The notes: generated by a model not told the origin, from the letters alone. DNA of 45,033 nt from DASXTB01 sp036505615 (GCA_036505615.1 DASXTB010000012.1:1-45033); one strand, 5' to 3'. Positions 1 through 7,072 are shown, counted from the first letter of the stretch. A program made the numbers and translations.

Positions 1-552
1 GGCCGCGCCGTTGCATTGCATGCACGAAATGATCTTATTCACGTGGACTCCTTTCCCACGCGTCCTTCCGATGGAAATCGGCTTCTGCGTATTTTTACCA
101 ATATCAATCCAACGCGGCCGCGAGTCTGGATCACTTCGGACAATTTTGAATCATTGGCCCAGCAGTTCGCCCGTCAGGCGGGGCTTCCCTCCTCGCCCCG
201 ATTGGCAGGGTGGGCCCGGCACAAACTATTGCGCGCCCTTTCCGGAATGAGACTGCCCGTGGTGGACCGCTCGGAATATGATCGATTTATGCTCCGCTTT
301 CATCATTTCTTGAAAGAAAACTCCGTATTCCAACAGAACTGCCGTAAAGAGCGATGGGAGTTCCCCGCCGGTTCCACTTGGATTTGTTTTACCGATACCA
401 CCAGTCACTCTTGCATTAGCGGACAGCATGCTCTGGAGCAGACTTTCGTGGTGAAGCGCGATAGCCTGGTCTGGCCCGAGAAGGCCCCAATTGCGATTCT
501 AGAAAACATGGTCGGGTTTCCGCTGGCAGAAACTCGCAGCCAAGAACTCTGA
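1..552 (+). CDS. kdoO: Kdo hydroxylase (KdoO-like), 3' part
   Basis: The frame is open from base 1, so the gene starts outside the window and about 183 C-terminal residues are visible. Kdo hydroxylases are Fe(II)/2-oxoglutarate dioxygenases that hydroxylate C3 of Kdo in the lipopolysaccharide inner core. The metal-binding HxD is seen as H14-V-D16 (in LIHVDSFPTRP), followed by FTNINP and a WxTSDNFE-like segment. The distal His is H136 in TDTTSHS, just before the family-typical ALEQTF end. The fragment therefore carries the whole iron site, and the protein looks intact at its C-terminus. It implies a Kdo-containing outer membrane. The family call rests on remembered sequence pattern, not a search. 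Confidence 0.82.
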   Translation, partial: GRAVALHARNDLIHVDSFPTRPSDGNRLLRIFTNINPTRPRVWITSDNFESLAQQFARQAGLPSSPRLAGWARHKLLRALSGMRLPVVDRSEYDRFMLRFHHFLKENSVFQQNCRKERWEFPAGSTWICFTDTTSHSCISGQHALEQTFVVKRDSLVWPEKAPIAILENMVGFPLAETRSQEL

Positions 553-609
553 ACCACCGGGAACACTGGGGACACGGCGCGCGCTCGGGCCGCAACCAAA
601 ACGTGATTA

Positions 610-634
610 GTTATCGGTCATCAGTCATCGGTTT
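610..634. repeat. short GGTCATC-type tandem repeat
   Basis: A few imperfect copies of the 7-9 bp unit (g)gtcatc(a/g) lie just after the Kdo hydroxylase gene. The same unit forms a much longer block at 43931-44022 at the other end of the window, so it is a dispersed low-complexity motif of this genome. Confidence 0.6.
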
Positions 635-675
635 AAGAATCTTGCCCGATGAATCCCGGCTGGCCACTCGGCACC

Positions 676-823
676 CACAGAGCCGCGACCGGAAGGGCGC
701 GGCGCGGCAATCTAGGTTATCCGCACGACCCCATTACTGAAAAAATCCAGCCAGCTTGAGCACAACGGGACTGCCTAAGCCGGCTATTCTGGCGCGCCGC
801 GCCCTTCCGGCCGCGGCTCTGTG
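676..823. repeat. 148-bp inverted-repeat element
   Basis: Two 31-bp arms, 676-706 and 793-823, are reverse complements with one mismatch. The outer end reads cacagagccgcg. The inner 86 bp has no coding potential. A related element with the same agagccgcgacc core lies at 30955-31085. This looks like a non-autonomous palindromic element (REP- or MITE-like); no transposase is encoded and no clear target duplication is visible. Together with the GGTCATC motif it fills most of the gap between the Kdo hydroxylase and the next gene. Confidence 0.7.
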
Positions 824-896
824 AGTGCACTGCGCGTGGCAGCATAGGTGTGTTATCCTCGTGCAACAACTGACAATCGAATGCGGAGGCGGAACC

Positions 897-1733
897 ATGT
901 CGATGAATCGCCGTAGTTTCTTGTCAACCACCGCTGGGCTGGCGGGTCTGGCGCGAATCAGCGTGGCTCGGGCCGACAATGATCCCAAACCTGCGGAGAT
1001 TAAACTGGGAGTGGCCAGCTATTCACTGCGAAAATTTCCCCGCAGCAAAGCGATCGCCATAATCAAGGAACTGGGAACTCCGTACGTGAACATCAAGGAA
1101 TTTCATTTGCCCTACAACAGCACAGCAGAGGAGTTGGCCGCGGGGCGCAAGGAATTCGAAGATGCGGGCCTGCAGATTGTGGGCGGAGGAACCATCAGCC
1201 TCAACAAGGATGACGATGCCGACGTTCGCAAGTATTTCGAATACGCAAGGATCAGCGGCATGCCGCTGATGGTCGTCGCTCCGACGCACCAGGTGCTGCC
1301 AAGAATTGAGAAATTCGTCAAGACGTATAACATTAAAGTGGCCATCCACAATCATGGCCCTGAAGACAAGAACTTTCCCGCTCCGCAAGACGTGTTGAAA
1401 GCAGTCCGGGGCATGGATCCGCGCGTCGGTTTGTGCATCGACGTGGGACACACTGCCCAAACTGGAGCCGATGTTGTTGGGTCGATCGCGCAGGCAGGCA
1501 GCCGCCTGCTGGACATGCACATGAAGGACCTTCGCTCGTTTTCAGCCAAGGAAAGCCAATGCGCCGTGGGAGAGGGGATAATGCCGGTGGTTGGGATCTT
1601 CAAACAACTGATGAAAATGAACTATCCCGGATACGTCAATTTGGAATACGAGATCAACGCCGACGACCCCTTGGCTGGAATGAAGCAGTCCTTTGCCTAC
1701 ATGAGAGGAGTCCTGGCCGTGCTGAGGGGTTAA
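897..1733 (+). CDS. Tat-exported sugar phosphate isomerase/epimerase-like TIM-barrel protein
   Basis: The 278-residue protein starts at ATG 897, preceded by a GGAGGCGG ribosome site; an upstream in-frame extension to 825 lacks one. The N-terminus carries a twin-arginine signal (MNRRSFLSTTAG, hydrophobic run, then ARA), so export of the folded protein is predicted. The rest matches the xylose isomerase-like TIM barrel (AP endonuclease family 2 fold). Likely metal ligands are the His in AIHNHGPED, the Asp/His of CIDVGHT, the His of DMHMKD and the Glu of NLEYEI. Substrate cannot be told from sequence; such exported paralogues are common in Acidobacteriota and Planctomycetota. It stands alone between the repeat element and a toxin-antitoxin operon. 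Confidence 0.82.
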   Translation: MSMNRRSFLSTTAGLAGLARISVARADNDPKPAEIKLGVASYSLRKFPRSKAIAIIKELGTPYVNIKEFHLPYNSTAEELAAGRKEFEDAGLQIVGGGTISLNKDDDADVRKYFEYARISGMPLMVVAPTHQVLPRIEKFVKTYNIKVAIHNHGPEDKNFPAPQDVLKAVRGMDPRVGLCIDVGHTAQTGADVVGSIAQAGSRLLDMHMKDLRSFSAKESQCAVGEGIMPVVGIFKQLMKMNYPGYVNLEYEINADDPLAGMKQSFAYMRGVLAVLRG

Positions 1734-1742
1734 CGCTCCATG

Positions 1743-1771
1743 TTGACAAAGTAGCTTCTGGAAGCTACCAT
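1743..1771 (+). promoter_or_regulatory. promoter/operator of vapBC-like operon
   Basis: A perfect -35 TTGACA (1743-1748) is followed after 17 bp by TACCAT (1766-1771). A perfect 8-bp inverted repeat, gtagcttc-tg-gaagctac (1751-1768), fills the spacer and overlaps the -10. That is where an autoregulating antitoxin would bind. The predicted transcription start is at or next to the ATG at 1778 and no Shine-Dalgarno is visible, so the transcript may be leaderless. Confidence 0.65.
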
Positions 1772-1777
1772 TGAGTC

Positions 1778-2068
1778 ATGAAAGCCGTAGGGCTAAAGGT
1801 CCTGAAGAACAAGCTGAGTGAGTATGTCCGCTTGGCTGCCGGCGGGGAGACGGTTTTGGTTACCGATCGGGACCGTGTTGTTGCGGAGTTGGTGCCTCCG
1901 CGCGCGGATCGAGGCTCATGGCTGGCGGATGCCGTCCTGGCCGACGCCGTTCGGAATGGCTGGATGACCCCTCCGACTCTCCACCAGAACAGCCGTCCGC
2001 CGCGCCTTCCCGTAGCTTCTTGGAAAGATCTGTTAAGGGAATTGGACAAGGATCGGGCTGACCGGTGA
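1778..2068 (+). CDS. type II antitoxin, Phd/YefM-like
   Basis: The 96-residue protein has the compact Phd/YefM N-terminal fold signature: KVLKNKLSEYVRLAAGGETVLVTDRDRVVAELVPP, i.e. helix, then the VLVTDR-x-VAEL beta hairpin (residues about 8-42). The C-terminal half is the less conserved toxin-neutralising part. It overlaps the toxin start by 4 bp (GTGA), the usual translational coupling of antitoxin and toxin. It should bind the PIN toxin encoded next and repress its own operon through the palindrome at 1751-1768. Confidence 0.85.
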   Translation: MKAVGLKVLKNKLSEYVRLAAGGETVLVTDRDRVVAELVPPRADRGSWLADAVLADAVRNGWMTPPTLHQNSRPPRLPVASWKDLLRELDKDRADR

Positions 2069-2460
2069 TTTATCTCGATACGTCGGTTGCCCTGGCGCAG
2101 CTCCTTTCCGAAGACCGCGTGCCACCTTTGAAGCTGTGGGACGAGTCGCTGGTATCCAGCCGGCTTTTGGAATACGAAGTGTGGACGCGGATTCACGCCC
2201 GCAGGCTTGCTGGCTCTCATTCCGAAGCCGTGCAATTGCTTATCGGCCGCGTAGCTCTCTTGGAACTCGCTCAACCCGTCCTCGCCAGAGTGTTCGATCC
2301 ATTTCCGGCACCGGTGCGGACGCTGGACGCTATCCATCTTGCGTCCATCGAGTTCCTGCGTAGTCGGGGTCAGGTCGTCCAACTTGCCACCTACGACGAA
2401 CACATGCTGGGAGCCGCCCGCAAGCTTGGAATTCCCCTATACGGTTTGAAAGGGAAGTGA
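2065..2460 (+). CDS. VapC-type PIN-domain toxin
   Basis: This 131-residue PIN-domain protein starts at GTG 2065, overlapping the antitoxin stop. PIN toxins are Mg-dependent ribonucleases, typically cutting tRNA or rRNA. The acidic catalytic set is recognisable: D5 in MIYLDTS, the Glu of LLEYEVWTR, the Asp of TLDAIHLAS and the Asp of TYDEHML. Length and motif order are those of an intact toxin. Cellular target is unknown. Confidence 0.88.
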   Translation: MIYLDTSVALAQLLSEDRVPPLKLWDESLVSSRLLEYEVWTRIHARRLAGSHSEAVQLLIGRVALLELAQPVLARVFDPFPAPVRTLDAIHLASIEFLRSRGQVVQLATYDEHMLGAARKLGIPLYGLKGK

Positions 2461-2539
2461 ACCTTGTGCTCGAAAAGGCGGAGTCTCTCGCGTCGCTCGA
2501 TCCGGCACGACCGCCTTTCTCTGCTCCGCAACATCTTCC

Positions 2540-2749
2540 GCCGAGGTCCTCAGGTGCTATGGAGGCGAGGCCTTTCCATTGCGTATCCGGATTCGCAAGG
2601 GCATGGCTGGTCTGCGGCGCGACAGCGACAATCTCATCGACCAGATCCTGGCTTGGGACAATTCGCTCTTCAGAAGGGAACTCGGCGCGTTGCCGGATGC
2701 ATTGATTGAGCAGGTGCAGTCAGCCCTGCGGGATTTTTTAGATCTTTGA
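2540..2749 (+). pseudogene. C-terminal remnant of a MazF/PemK-like toxin
   Basis: In the frame ending with TGA 2747-2749, about 69 codons without a usable start give a peptide containing AFPLRIRIRKGMAGLRRDSD, then LIDQI, then LGALPDALIEQVQSALRDFL. The GLRRDS-x(4)-DQI pattern followed by a L-G-x-LP helix is the C-terminal half of MazF/PemK endoribonucleases. The N-terminal half is not seen in any frame upstream, where the preceding codons run into the toxin gene. It is read as a decayed remnant of a second toxin-antitoxin locus. Confidence 0.55.
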
Positions 2750-3130
2750 GTGTGCCCAGGCACTCCCGCCGCTTGCTACTCACTCGCCCGGATCCGTTTT
2801 TCCCGCGTTCTTAGATTTTCGCCCTCTACGCGTCCCCGTTCCGCCGCGTCCCCCTGTCCCAGTCTTGGTTGAATAATCCAGAGGCGGTTCAGCTGATCGA
2901 TGGCCTGTTCGTTTGGCGGCTCTTCGTGGCCGCTCGCTTGTGATCTGACAGACTACAATCCAATCTAGCGCGAGGGCGACCACATCGGGGTCGCCCTCGG
3001 ATGACATCAGTTTCGAAGTCACCATGCAGGCCAAGGTTGGCAGAGCTGACGCATTGTGCTTGCAAGTTGGAACTTGTAACTTGTAACTTAGATAAGTACA
3101 ATTTGACGTTTTTCAGAGAACGCCAATAAC
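2750..3130. other. intergenic stretch without recognised gene
   Basis: No supported gene was found between the MazF remnant and tRNA-Asp. The stretch includes a dispersed GTCCCCG-rich motif (2828-2860), a short direct duplication of gaacttgtaacttgtaactt type around 3068-3089, and ordinary sequence. Confidence 0.6.
2828..2860. repeat. dispersed GTCCCCG-rich repeat copy
   Basis: The 33-bp stretch reads as cgcgtcccc-type units and closely resembles 6051-6082; a reverse-oriented relative lies around 560-585. Function is unknown; it sits in three intergenic gaps of the first 6 kb. Confidence 0.5.
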
Positions 3131-3207
3131 GGGGTCGTAGTTCAGTTGGCTAGAACGCCTGCCTGTCACGCAGGAGGTCGCGAGTTCGAGTCTCGTCGGC
3201 CCCGCCA
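3131..3207 (+). tRNA. tRNA-Asp (GTC)
   Basis: The 77-nt gene folds as a standard cloverleaf. The acceptor stem GGGGTCG pairs with CGGCCCC (one T-G wobble), the anticodon stem is cctgc/gcagg with anticodon GTC at 3165-3167, and the T arm has GTTCGAG. The terminal CCA is encoded. Confidence 0.97.
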
Positions 3208-3238
3208 TCAAATCAATCCTCCGCCATTAAATCAATCC
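3202..3238. repeat. direct repeat duplicating the tRNA-Asp 3' end
   Basis: Two 18-bp copies (3202-3219 and 3221-3238) differ at one base and share the pattern ccgccatnaaatcaatcc. The first begins with the last six bases of the tRNA gene. Duplication of a tRNA 3' end is a common trace of integrase-mediated insertion, but the copies here are only 19 bp apart and no integrase is in the window. Confidence 0.6.
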
Positions 3239-3240
3239 CG

Positions 3241-3684
3241 CTAAACCTGCGGCCCGAATGGGTTTTGAACATCGAGAAAGCGAAACTTCCGAAAGTCGGC
3301 GTCGTTGGTATAGATGGTCTTCACTCCGTGCTGCCACAGCAGAGCGGCCAAATGAGCGTCATTCACCAAGTTACCTCTCACCGAAAGACCATCGACCACC
3401 TTGTGGTAAATTGCCCAAAAATCCTCGTCTTCAGCCAGGACTCGAACATGCGGAAGAGAGAGCAGCGAATCCACATTAAGCATCGCATCTACTGGTGACA
3501 AGGGATCAGCGAAAATAGCTGGGTGGGTTGCGATCCGCAGATAACCGATGATGGTGATCCATGCAATATAGAACACCTCGCTTCCCGAGGCGCAAGAACT
3601 CAAGAAATTACCCGCTTGGGAATGGAATGGACTGGATCTGTCGGAGGCATACAGCATGACGTTAACATCGATGCTGAAACTCAC
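3241..3684 (-). CDS. PIN-domain toxin (VapC family)
   Basis: The 147-residue protein belongs to the PIN subgroup with N-terminal DVNVMLYASDRSSPFH, a central LRIATHP segment and C-terminal RGNLVNDAHLAAL and TNDADFRKF. The acidic residues (D6, the Asp of NDAHLA, the Asps of NDADF) are present. This subgroup is predicted to be an Mg-dependent ribonuclease toxin. Its ATG overlaps the antitoxin stop by 4 bp (3681-3684). The gene ends right beside the tRNA-Asp duplication. Confidence 0.87.
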   Translation of the reverse strand: MSFSIDVNVMLYASDRSSPFHSQAGNFLSSCASGSEVFYIAWITIIGYLRIATHPAIFADPLSPVDAMLNVDSLLSLPHVRVLAEDEDFWAIYHKVVDGLSVRGNLVNDAHLAALLWQHGVKTIYTNDADFRKFRFLDVQNPFGPQV

Positions 3685-3953
3685 GACTTCGATCTGCCTT
3701 CTTTAACAGGAAAGCTGGTGTCATCCTCCATTGCTCGATAGAGAGCTTCCTTGTCGGTCAGTGCGACGCGGGCGCGCATCTCTCGCGTCACCCAATTGAA
3801 CTGGAGCTCCTTGGCCGGCTGCTGCCGCGCCTGGCTAAGAGCCTGAGCTAGCAGATCTGAAATGATGCGGCCTAGAGACTTTTTCTCCCTTTTTTGAATG
3901 CGTTTCAGATCCTGCAGGACGGGACGATCAATGTTGACAGTTGTTCGTGGCAC
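3681..3953 (-). CDS. ribbon-helix-helix antitoxin (VapB family)
   Basis: The sequence R-TTVNIDRPVLQDLKRIQKR followed by KSLGRIISDLLAQAL is a typical MetJ/Arc-type ribbon-helix-helix N-terminus; the tail is the toxin-binding part. An ATG at 3978-3980 would extend it by nine residues, but that ATG lies between the -35 and -10 of a strong promoter. GTG 3953 fits both the promoter and the usual family start (M-x-R-TTVNI), giving 90 residues. It is paired with the PIN toxin encoded immediately downstream. Confidence 0.82.
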   Translation of the reverse strand: MPRTTVNIDRPVLQDLKRIQKREKKSLGRIISDLLAQALSQARQQPAKELQFNWVTREMRARVALTDKEALYRAMEDDTSFPVKEGRSKS

Positions 3954-3990
3954 GATGCGTGATGATATGTTTGAACGCATCAGATGTCAA
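3954..3990 (-). promoter_or_regulatory. promoter/operator of the minus-strand toxin-antitoxin pair
   Basis: Reading the minus strand, TTGACA (3985-3990) and TATCAT (3962-3967) are separated by exactly 17 bp. A perfect 7-bp inverted repeat gatgcgt/acgcatc (3954-3960 and 3975-3981) overlaps the -10 and is a likely RHH operator. The predicted start is 2-3 nt before GTG 3953, so a leaderless message is likely. Confidence 0.7.
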
Positions 3991-4086
3991 TGATAAATGT
4001 GATTAGTTTTCGGCATCTTGCAGATGATTTCCAAATGCGAAAAAAGCTTGATACAAAATTTTGCGACATGCATCAGACATTGCAAT

Positions 4087-4743
4087 ATGTCCAAGTATTT
4101 CCGTTTTCCACGATCCCCGGCAGGTCTGGTGGCGCTTTTGTTTCTGACGGCAGCCGGCAGGTCGGCGAGCCGGCCAACTTTGATTTCAACCCCGGGTTTG
4201 ATCGGATCGAGATCTTCAATCAGGGGATTGAACAGATCTTCAACCACTGAATCGACCAGGTCTTCAACCAGGCAGGTGACTGACCTGGGAGTGTCGCCTC
4301 TCGAGGAGGAGATGCTTGGGGCGATTAACGACATTCGAGCCCGTGCAGGGATGGCGCCGCTGCGACTCGAGTCTCGCTCCCTGGATATGGCTCAGGAGCA
4401 GGCGCTGGATATGGCCGAGCGCGGATATTTCGATCATGCGAGGCCGAGTTTCCCTGACCGAAGCGCCGAATCGTTTGGCGAGCGGGTTGACCGTTTTGGT
4501 TTTCTAGGAACTGTCGGCGAGAACCTCAGTACCACGGGCGGCTACGAACCTCAACAAAGCCTGCGCGCCGCCGTCGACGGCTGGATGCGATCTGCCGGTC
4601 ATCGCGCTAACATTCTCAATCCAGGCTACCGATTCACGGGAATAGCGCACTACCGTTGGGCCGAGCGAGTCAGTTCGCGTCGCGGCAGCCGCATACGGTG
4701 GCGCGACAACTGGGTCCAGACTTTCCTCAGACCCGCGCCTTAA
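4087..4743 (+). CDS. secreted CAP-domain (SCP/PR1, YkwD-like) protein
   Basis: ATG 4087 begins a good signal peptide (MSKYFRFPRSP then a hydrophobic run ending LTAAG); the 23 codons upstream do not fit one. Residues about 25-65 are a Ser/Thr/Arg-rich linker made of imperfect 21-24 bp DNA repeats. From about residue 72 the CAP fold is clear: LNDIRARAGM-like start, LDMAQEQALDMAERGYFDH, GENLST, GWMRSAGHRANILNPGYRFTGIA and the final WVQTFLRP. The two conserved His and the Glu of GEN are present. Bacterial CAP proteins are extracellular or envelope proteins of mostly unknown activity. It is divergent from the toxin-antitoxin pair. Confidence 0.85.
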   Translation: MSKYFRFPRSPAGLVALLFLTAAGRSASRPTLISTPGLIGSRSSIRGLNRSSTTESTRSSTRQVTDLGVSPLEEEMLGAINDIRARAGMAPLRLESRSLDMAQEQALDMAERGYFDHARPSFPDRSAESFGERVDRFGFLGTVGENLSTTGGYEPQQSLRAAVDGWMRSAGHRANILNPGYRFTGIAHYRWAERVSSRRGSRIRWRDNWVQTFLRPAP

Positions 4744-4788
4744 GTCGGCATTATTCATTGCTAACTTCGTTCCAATAAGCCATGGAAG

Positions 4789-4813
4789 GCAGAAGGCGGA
4801 AAGCAGAAGGCGG
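4789..4813. repeat. short tandem repeat
   Basis: Two exact copies of gcagaaggcgg (4789-4799 and 4803-4813) at a 14-bp period lie in the convergent gap between the CAP protein and the next minus-strand gene. Confidence 0.6.
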
Positions 4814-4878
4814 CCAAAAACGACGAACAAAATTCAACGCTTTTGACAACTGATTCACAGTGCCCGCCAGGAAGCATT

Positions 4879-5859
4879 TCACTTGCAGGTGCTGCTATCA
4901 CTGATATCAACGTTCTTGATCGTTACGCTGTCTACACGAGGGTCTCGAGCTACGGCGCGCGCTACTTCCTCAGTCATCACGCCGACTACGGGGCTGGCCG
5001 ACGAATTCGACATGGAGATAGTAAAGCCGTATTGGGCGGCTAAGTCAGTAGAGCTCCCGCCGGACTTTACGGTGACGATGTACTGCGACGGCGTATCGAT
5101 GGGTGTAACGCTTGCAGGCGCGAGCCTCAGATCCGAAGTGTACAGCGCGCTGACGGAAAAACTCTGGGCGATATTGACAGGACTTACGTGCTCGACAACC
5201 AAGGAGCCAATAAATCCCGGAGCGACATCGGGAAACAGCTCGGTGACGAAAAAGGCCGCATTTTCCGAAGGGGGCCGCGAAAGATTAAATCCGAAAGCTT
5301 CGGTCCTACTCGCCACCTGCGCACCTTCAGAGTCATATAAAGTGAAGCGGTAGCAGCCACCTTGACGATACACGAGAGCCAGGGCCGTATTGTCCGCCAG
5401 TGTGGTCCCGATAAACACCGGCAACACTGCCTTTGAAGTCAGGGGCTGGCCGGATAACGTAAGGTCGGAGATTATTTTTAATGGATTCAAAGCTGAGCGA
5501 TCAATAGTGTACGAAGAGGCCGTCACAGGCACATTCGATTTGACATGGACTGCGCCCACCTGGACGCCACGGAAAAACACAACGTTGGTTTTCGCTGGAG
5601 CCAATGAAAAAGACTGAGGCCCGTCAAAATCTGCCTTGACCGATTCCAACGTGACCATTGCAGTTTCAGATCCCGGATTGTAAACCACGATCGCCGTCTC
5701 CAGACTGATCAGCCCGAATTGGCCGCTCACTACCCAGGGAAAGAAAACTTCGAATTCCTTCTGGACATTCGTTGCATACAATGGCGCGATACAGGCAAGA
5801 ATCAAGCAGAAGCAGAAACAACTCTTCGTTACCCTTAATAAGCCTTTTAATTTTTCCAT
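4879..5859 (-). CDS. secreted protein with surface module and inhibitor I9-like C-terminus
   Basis: The 326-residue protein starts at ATG 5859 behind a GAGGAGA site and has a signal peptide (residues 1-29). Residues about 35-250 are beta-rich and resemble the repeated module of the protein encoded at 38774-41401: VVYNPGSETAMVTLESV, then DSEGAQVASRT, FFVTELFPD and GSLVVEHVSPVNIAQSF. Residues about 258-320 (YIVTVKSGG, then VVGVMTEEVARAVARDPRVDSV) look like the I9 propeptide/inhibitor fold of subtilases, but no protease domain follows. It could be a surface protein or a stand-alone protease inhibitor; function is not established. Confidence 0.6.
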   Translation of the reverse strand: MEKLKGLLRVTKSCFCFCLILACIAPLYATNVQKEFEVFFPWVVSGQFGLISLETAIVVYNPGSETAMVTLESVKADFDGPQSFSLAPAKTNVVFFRGVQVGAVHVKSNVPVTASSYTIDRSALNPLKIISDLTLSGQPLTSKAVLPVFIGTTLADNTALALVYRQGGCYRFTLYDSEGAQVASRTEAFGFNLSRPPSENAAFFVTELFPDVAPGFIGSLVVEHVSPVNIAQSFSVSALYTSDLRLAPASVTPIDTPSQYIVTVKSGGSSTDLAAQYGFTISMSNSSASPVVGVMTEEVARAVARDPRVDSVTIKNVDISDSSTCK

Positions 5860-6220
5860 GGTCTCCTCATAAACCTTTTCAAAAAAATGATAGCAACGGT
5901 CGTAGTTCCGTCAATAGCAGCATAAATCTCTTTAACGAATTCGGGCGTTCTCCCTTCTGGAATTATTTACAGAGACTACACCAGAGACCTGGCGCGCGGC
6001 AGGGCGACAATCAAGACGTCTATTCGGGCCGCAAAAATTTTCAGGCTCGCCACGTTCCCGTGTCGCCGCGTCCCCGTGTCCCTGACGTTTTGATTGCGGC
6101 CCGCCGCGCTAAGTAATCTCTGTGCCCTCCGCGCCTTTCCGCGCAGCACTGCATGGATCCCCGGCGCACTAGTTCGGAAACCTGGCGAGTTTCCTAATGT
6201 CACCTAAGGTGTTTACCGGA
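5860..6220. other. intergenic region with inverted repeat
   Basis: No gene is supported between the divergent secreted protein and the response regulator. The region holds the inverted repeat 5994-6109, a copy of the GTCCCCG-rich motif (6051-6082) and, further right, the promoter-like site at 6221-6249. Confidence 0.6.
5994..6109. repeat. imperfect inverted repeat
   Basis: Arms 5994-6020 and 6084-6109 are imperfect reverse complements (about 22 of 27 positions) with the shared core caatcaaaacgtc. A similar gggccgcaaccaaaacgt string occurs at about 586-603, so the arm is a dispersed motif. No coding content. Confidence 0.5.
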
Positions 6221-6249
6221 TTGCTCTACTTCTCAGTACTAGGTATTTT
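6221..6249 (+). promoter_or_regulatory. possible promoter of the NarL-type regulator
   Basis: TTGCTC (6221-6226) and TATTTT (6244-6249) are spaced by 17 bp, and transcription would begin about 6255-6256, next to the overlapping GTG/ATG starts at 6256/6259. No Shine-Dalgarno is seen. The boxes are only partial matches, so this is tentative. Confidence 0.35.
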
Positions 6250-6258
6250 TCTATTGTG

Positions 6259-6984
6259 ATGGCCAGGATACCAGCAGCTGAGGAGTCAGTACTCCCAGAA
6301 CGCAAAAGGGAGAAATCGTCGGCGGAGGGGGGGAAATCTGCCGGGACAGATCAAACGACCCGGATAGTGCTGGCTGATAACGACAGGATATTGCTTCAAA
6401 GTCTAAAGGAACTACTGCAGCGCCAGGGCTTTCAAGTGGTCGGGGAAGCGTCCGATGGAAAGAATGCGATCCGTCTGATCGATGAACTGCATCCTAACTT
6501 GGCCATACTGGACATAACCATGCCGATAGTGAATGGTCTGGGAGCAGCTCGAGAAGTACGAAAAACTTCCCCCGAAACGCAAATCATTGCCCTAACCGCC
6601 CATGAAGAGGATCAATACATCCTCGAAGCCCTGAAAGCGGGAATCCGCGGTTACGTGCTCAAAAGCCAGTCCGTTTCGGAGCTTGTTCAGGCCATTAGAG
6701 AAGTAGCCCGGGGAATGATTTATCTAAGTCCAAGAGTCTGGAGCGCCGTGGTCGAAGCCTACCTGGCAAAGGCGGATCTCTCTTCCGATCCACTGACTTC
6801 ACGCGAGCGGCAGGTGCTTCAGTTGATGGCTGAAGGAGAGACAACCAAGGAGATCGCCACAACGCTGCAAGTAAGCACCAAGACAGTTGAGTTTCATCGC
6901 TACAGGATCATGGAGAAGCTAAATATCCACAGTATTGCTGGTCTTGTTCGCTATGCGATTCGCTGCGGACTGGTACCACCTTAA
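6259..6984 (+). CDS. NarL/FixJ-family response regulator
   Basis: The protein has about 241 residues (GTG 6256 would add one). After a charged 34-residue extension comes a receiver domain (IVLADNDRILLQSL; phospho-acceptor Asp 85 in AILDITMP; Lys in GYVLKSQS). The C-terminal LuxR-type helix-turn-helix follows: LTSRERQVLQLMAEGETTKEIATTLQVSTKTVEFHRYRIMEKL. The domain order is standard and key residues are intact. No cognate histidine kinase is in the window. Its position beside the sigma-54 activator and EPS operons suggests control of surface polysaccharide, as inference. The palindromes in 10338-11060 are candidate targets. Confidence 0.9.
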   Translation: MARIPAAEESVLPERKREKSSAEGGKSAGTDQTTRIVLADNDRILLQSLKELLQRQGFQVVGEASDGKNAIRLIDELHPNLAILDITMPIVNGLGAAREVRKTSPETQIIALTAHEEDQYILEALKAGIRGYVLKSQSVSELVQAIREVARGMIYLSPRVWSAVVEAYLAKADLSSDPLTSRERQVLQLMAEGETTKEIATTLQVSTKTVEFHRYRIMEKLNIHSIAGLVRYAIRCGLVPP

Positions 6985-7072
6985 ACGCGGCTGTTTGCCG
7001 AAGCAAGAAATCCGGAATTAACAGGAGTCAAGAGAGAATTTTGCCTCAGGAGTTTGGTTAGTTGAGGAGATC

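Noticed and set aside
2464..2709. Open frames of about 80 codons in two frames after the VapC gene
   Set aside because: Their translations are Arg/Ser-rich and resemble nothing, while the third frame carries a MazF-like C-terminus; they are shadows of the remnant.
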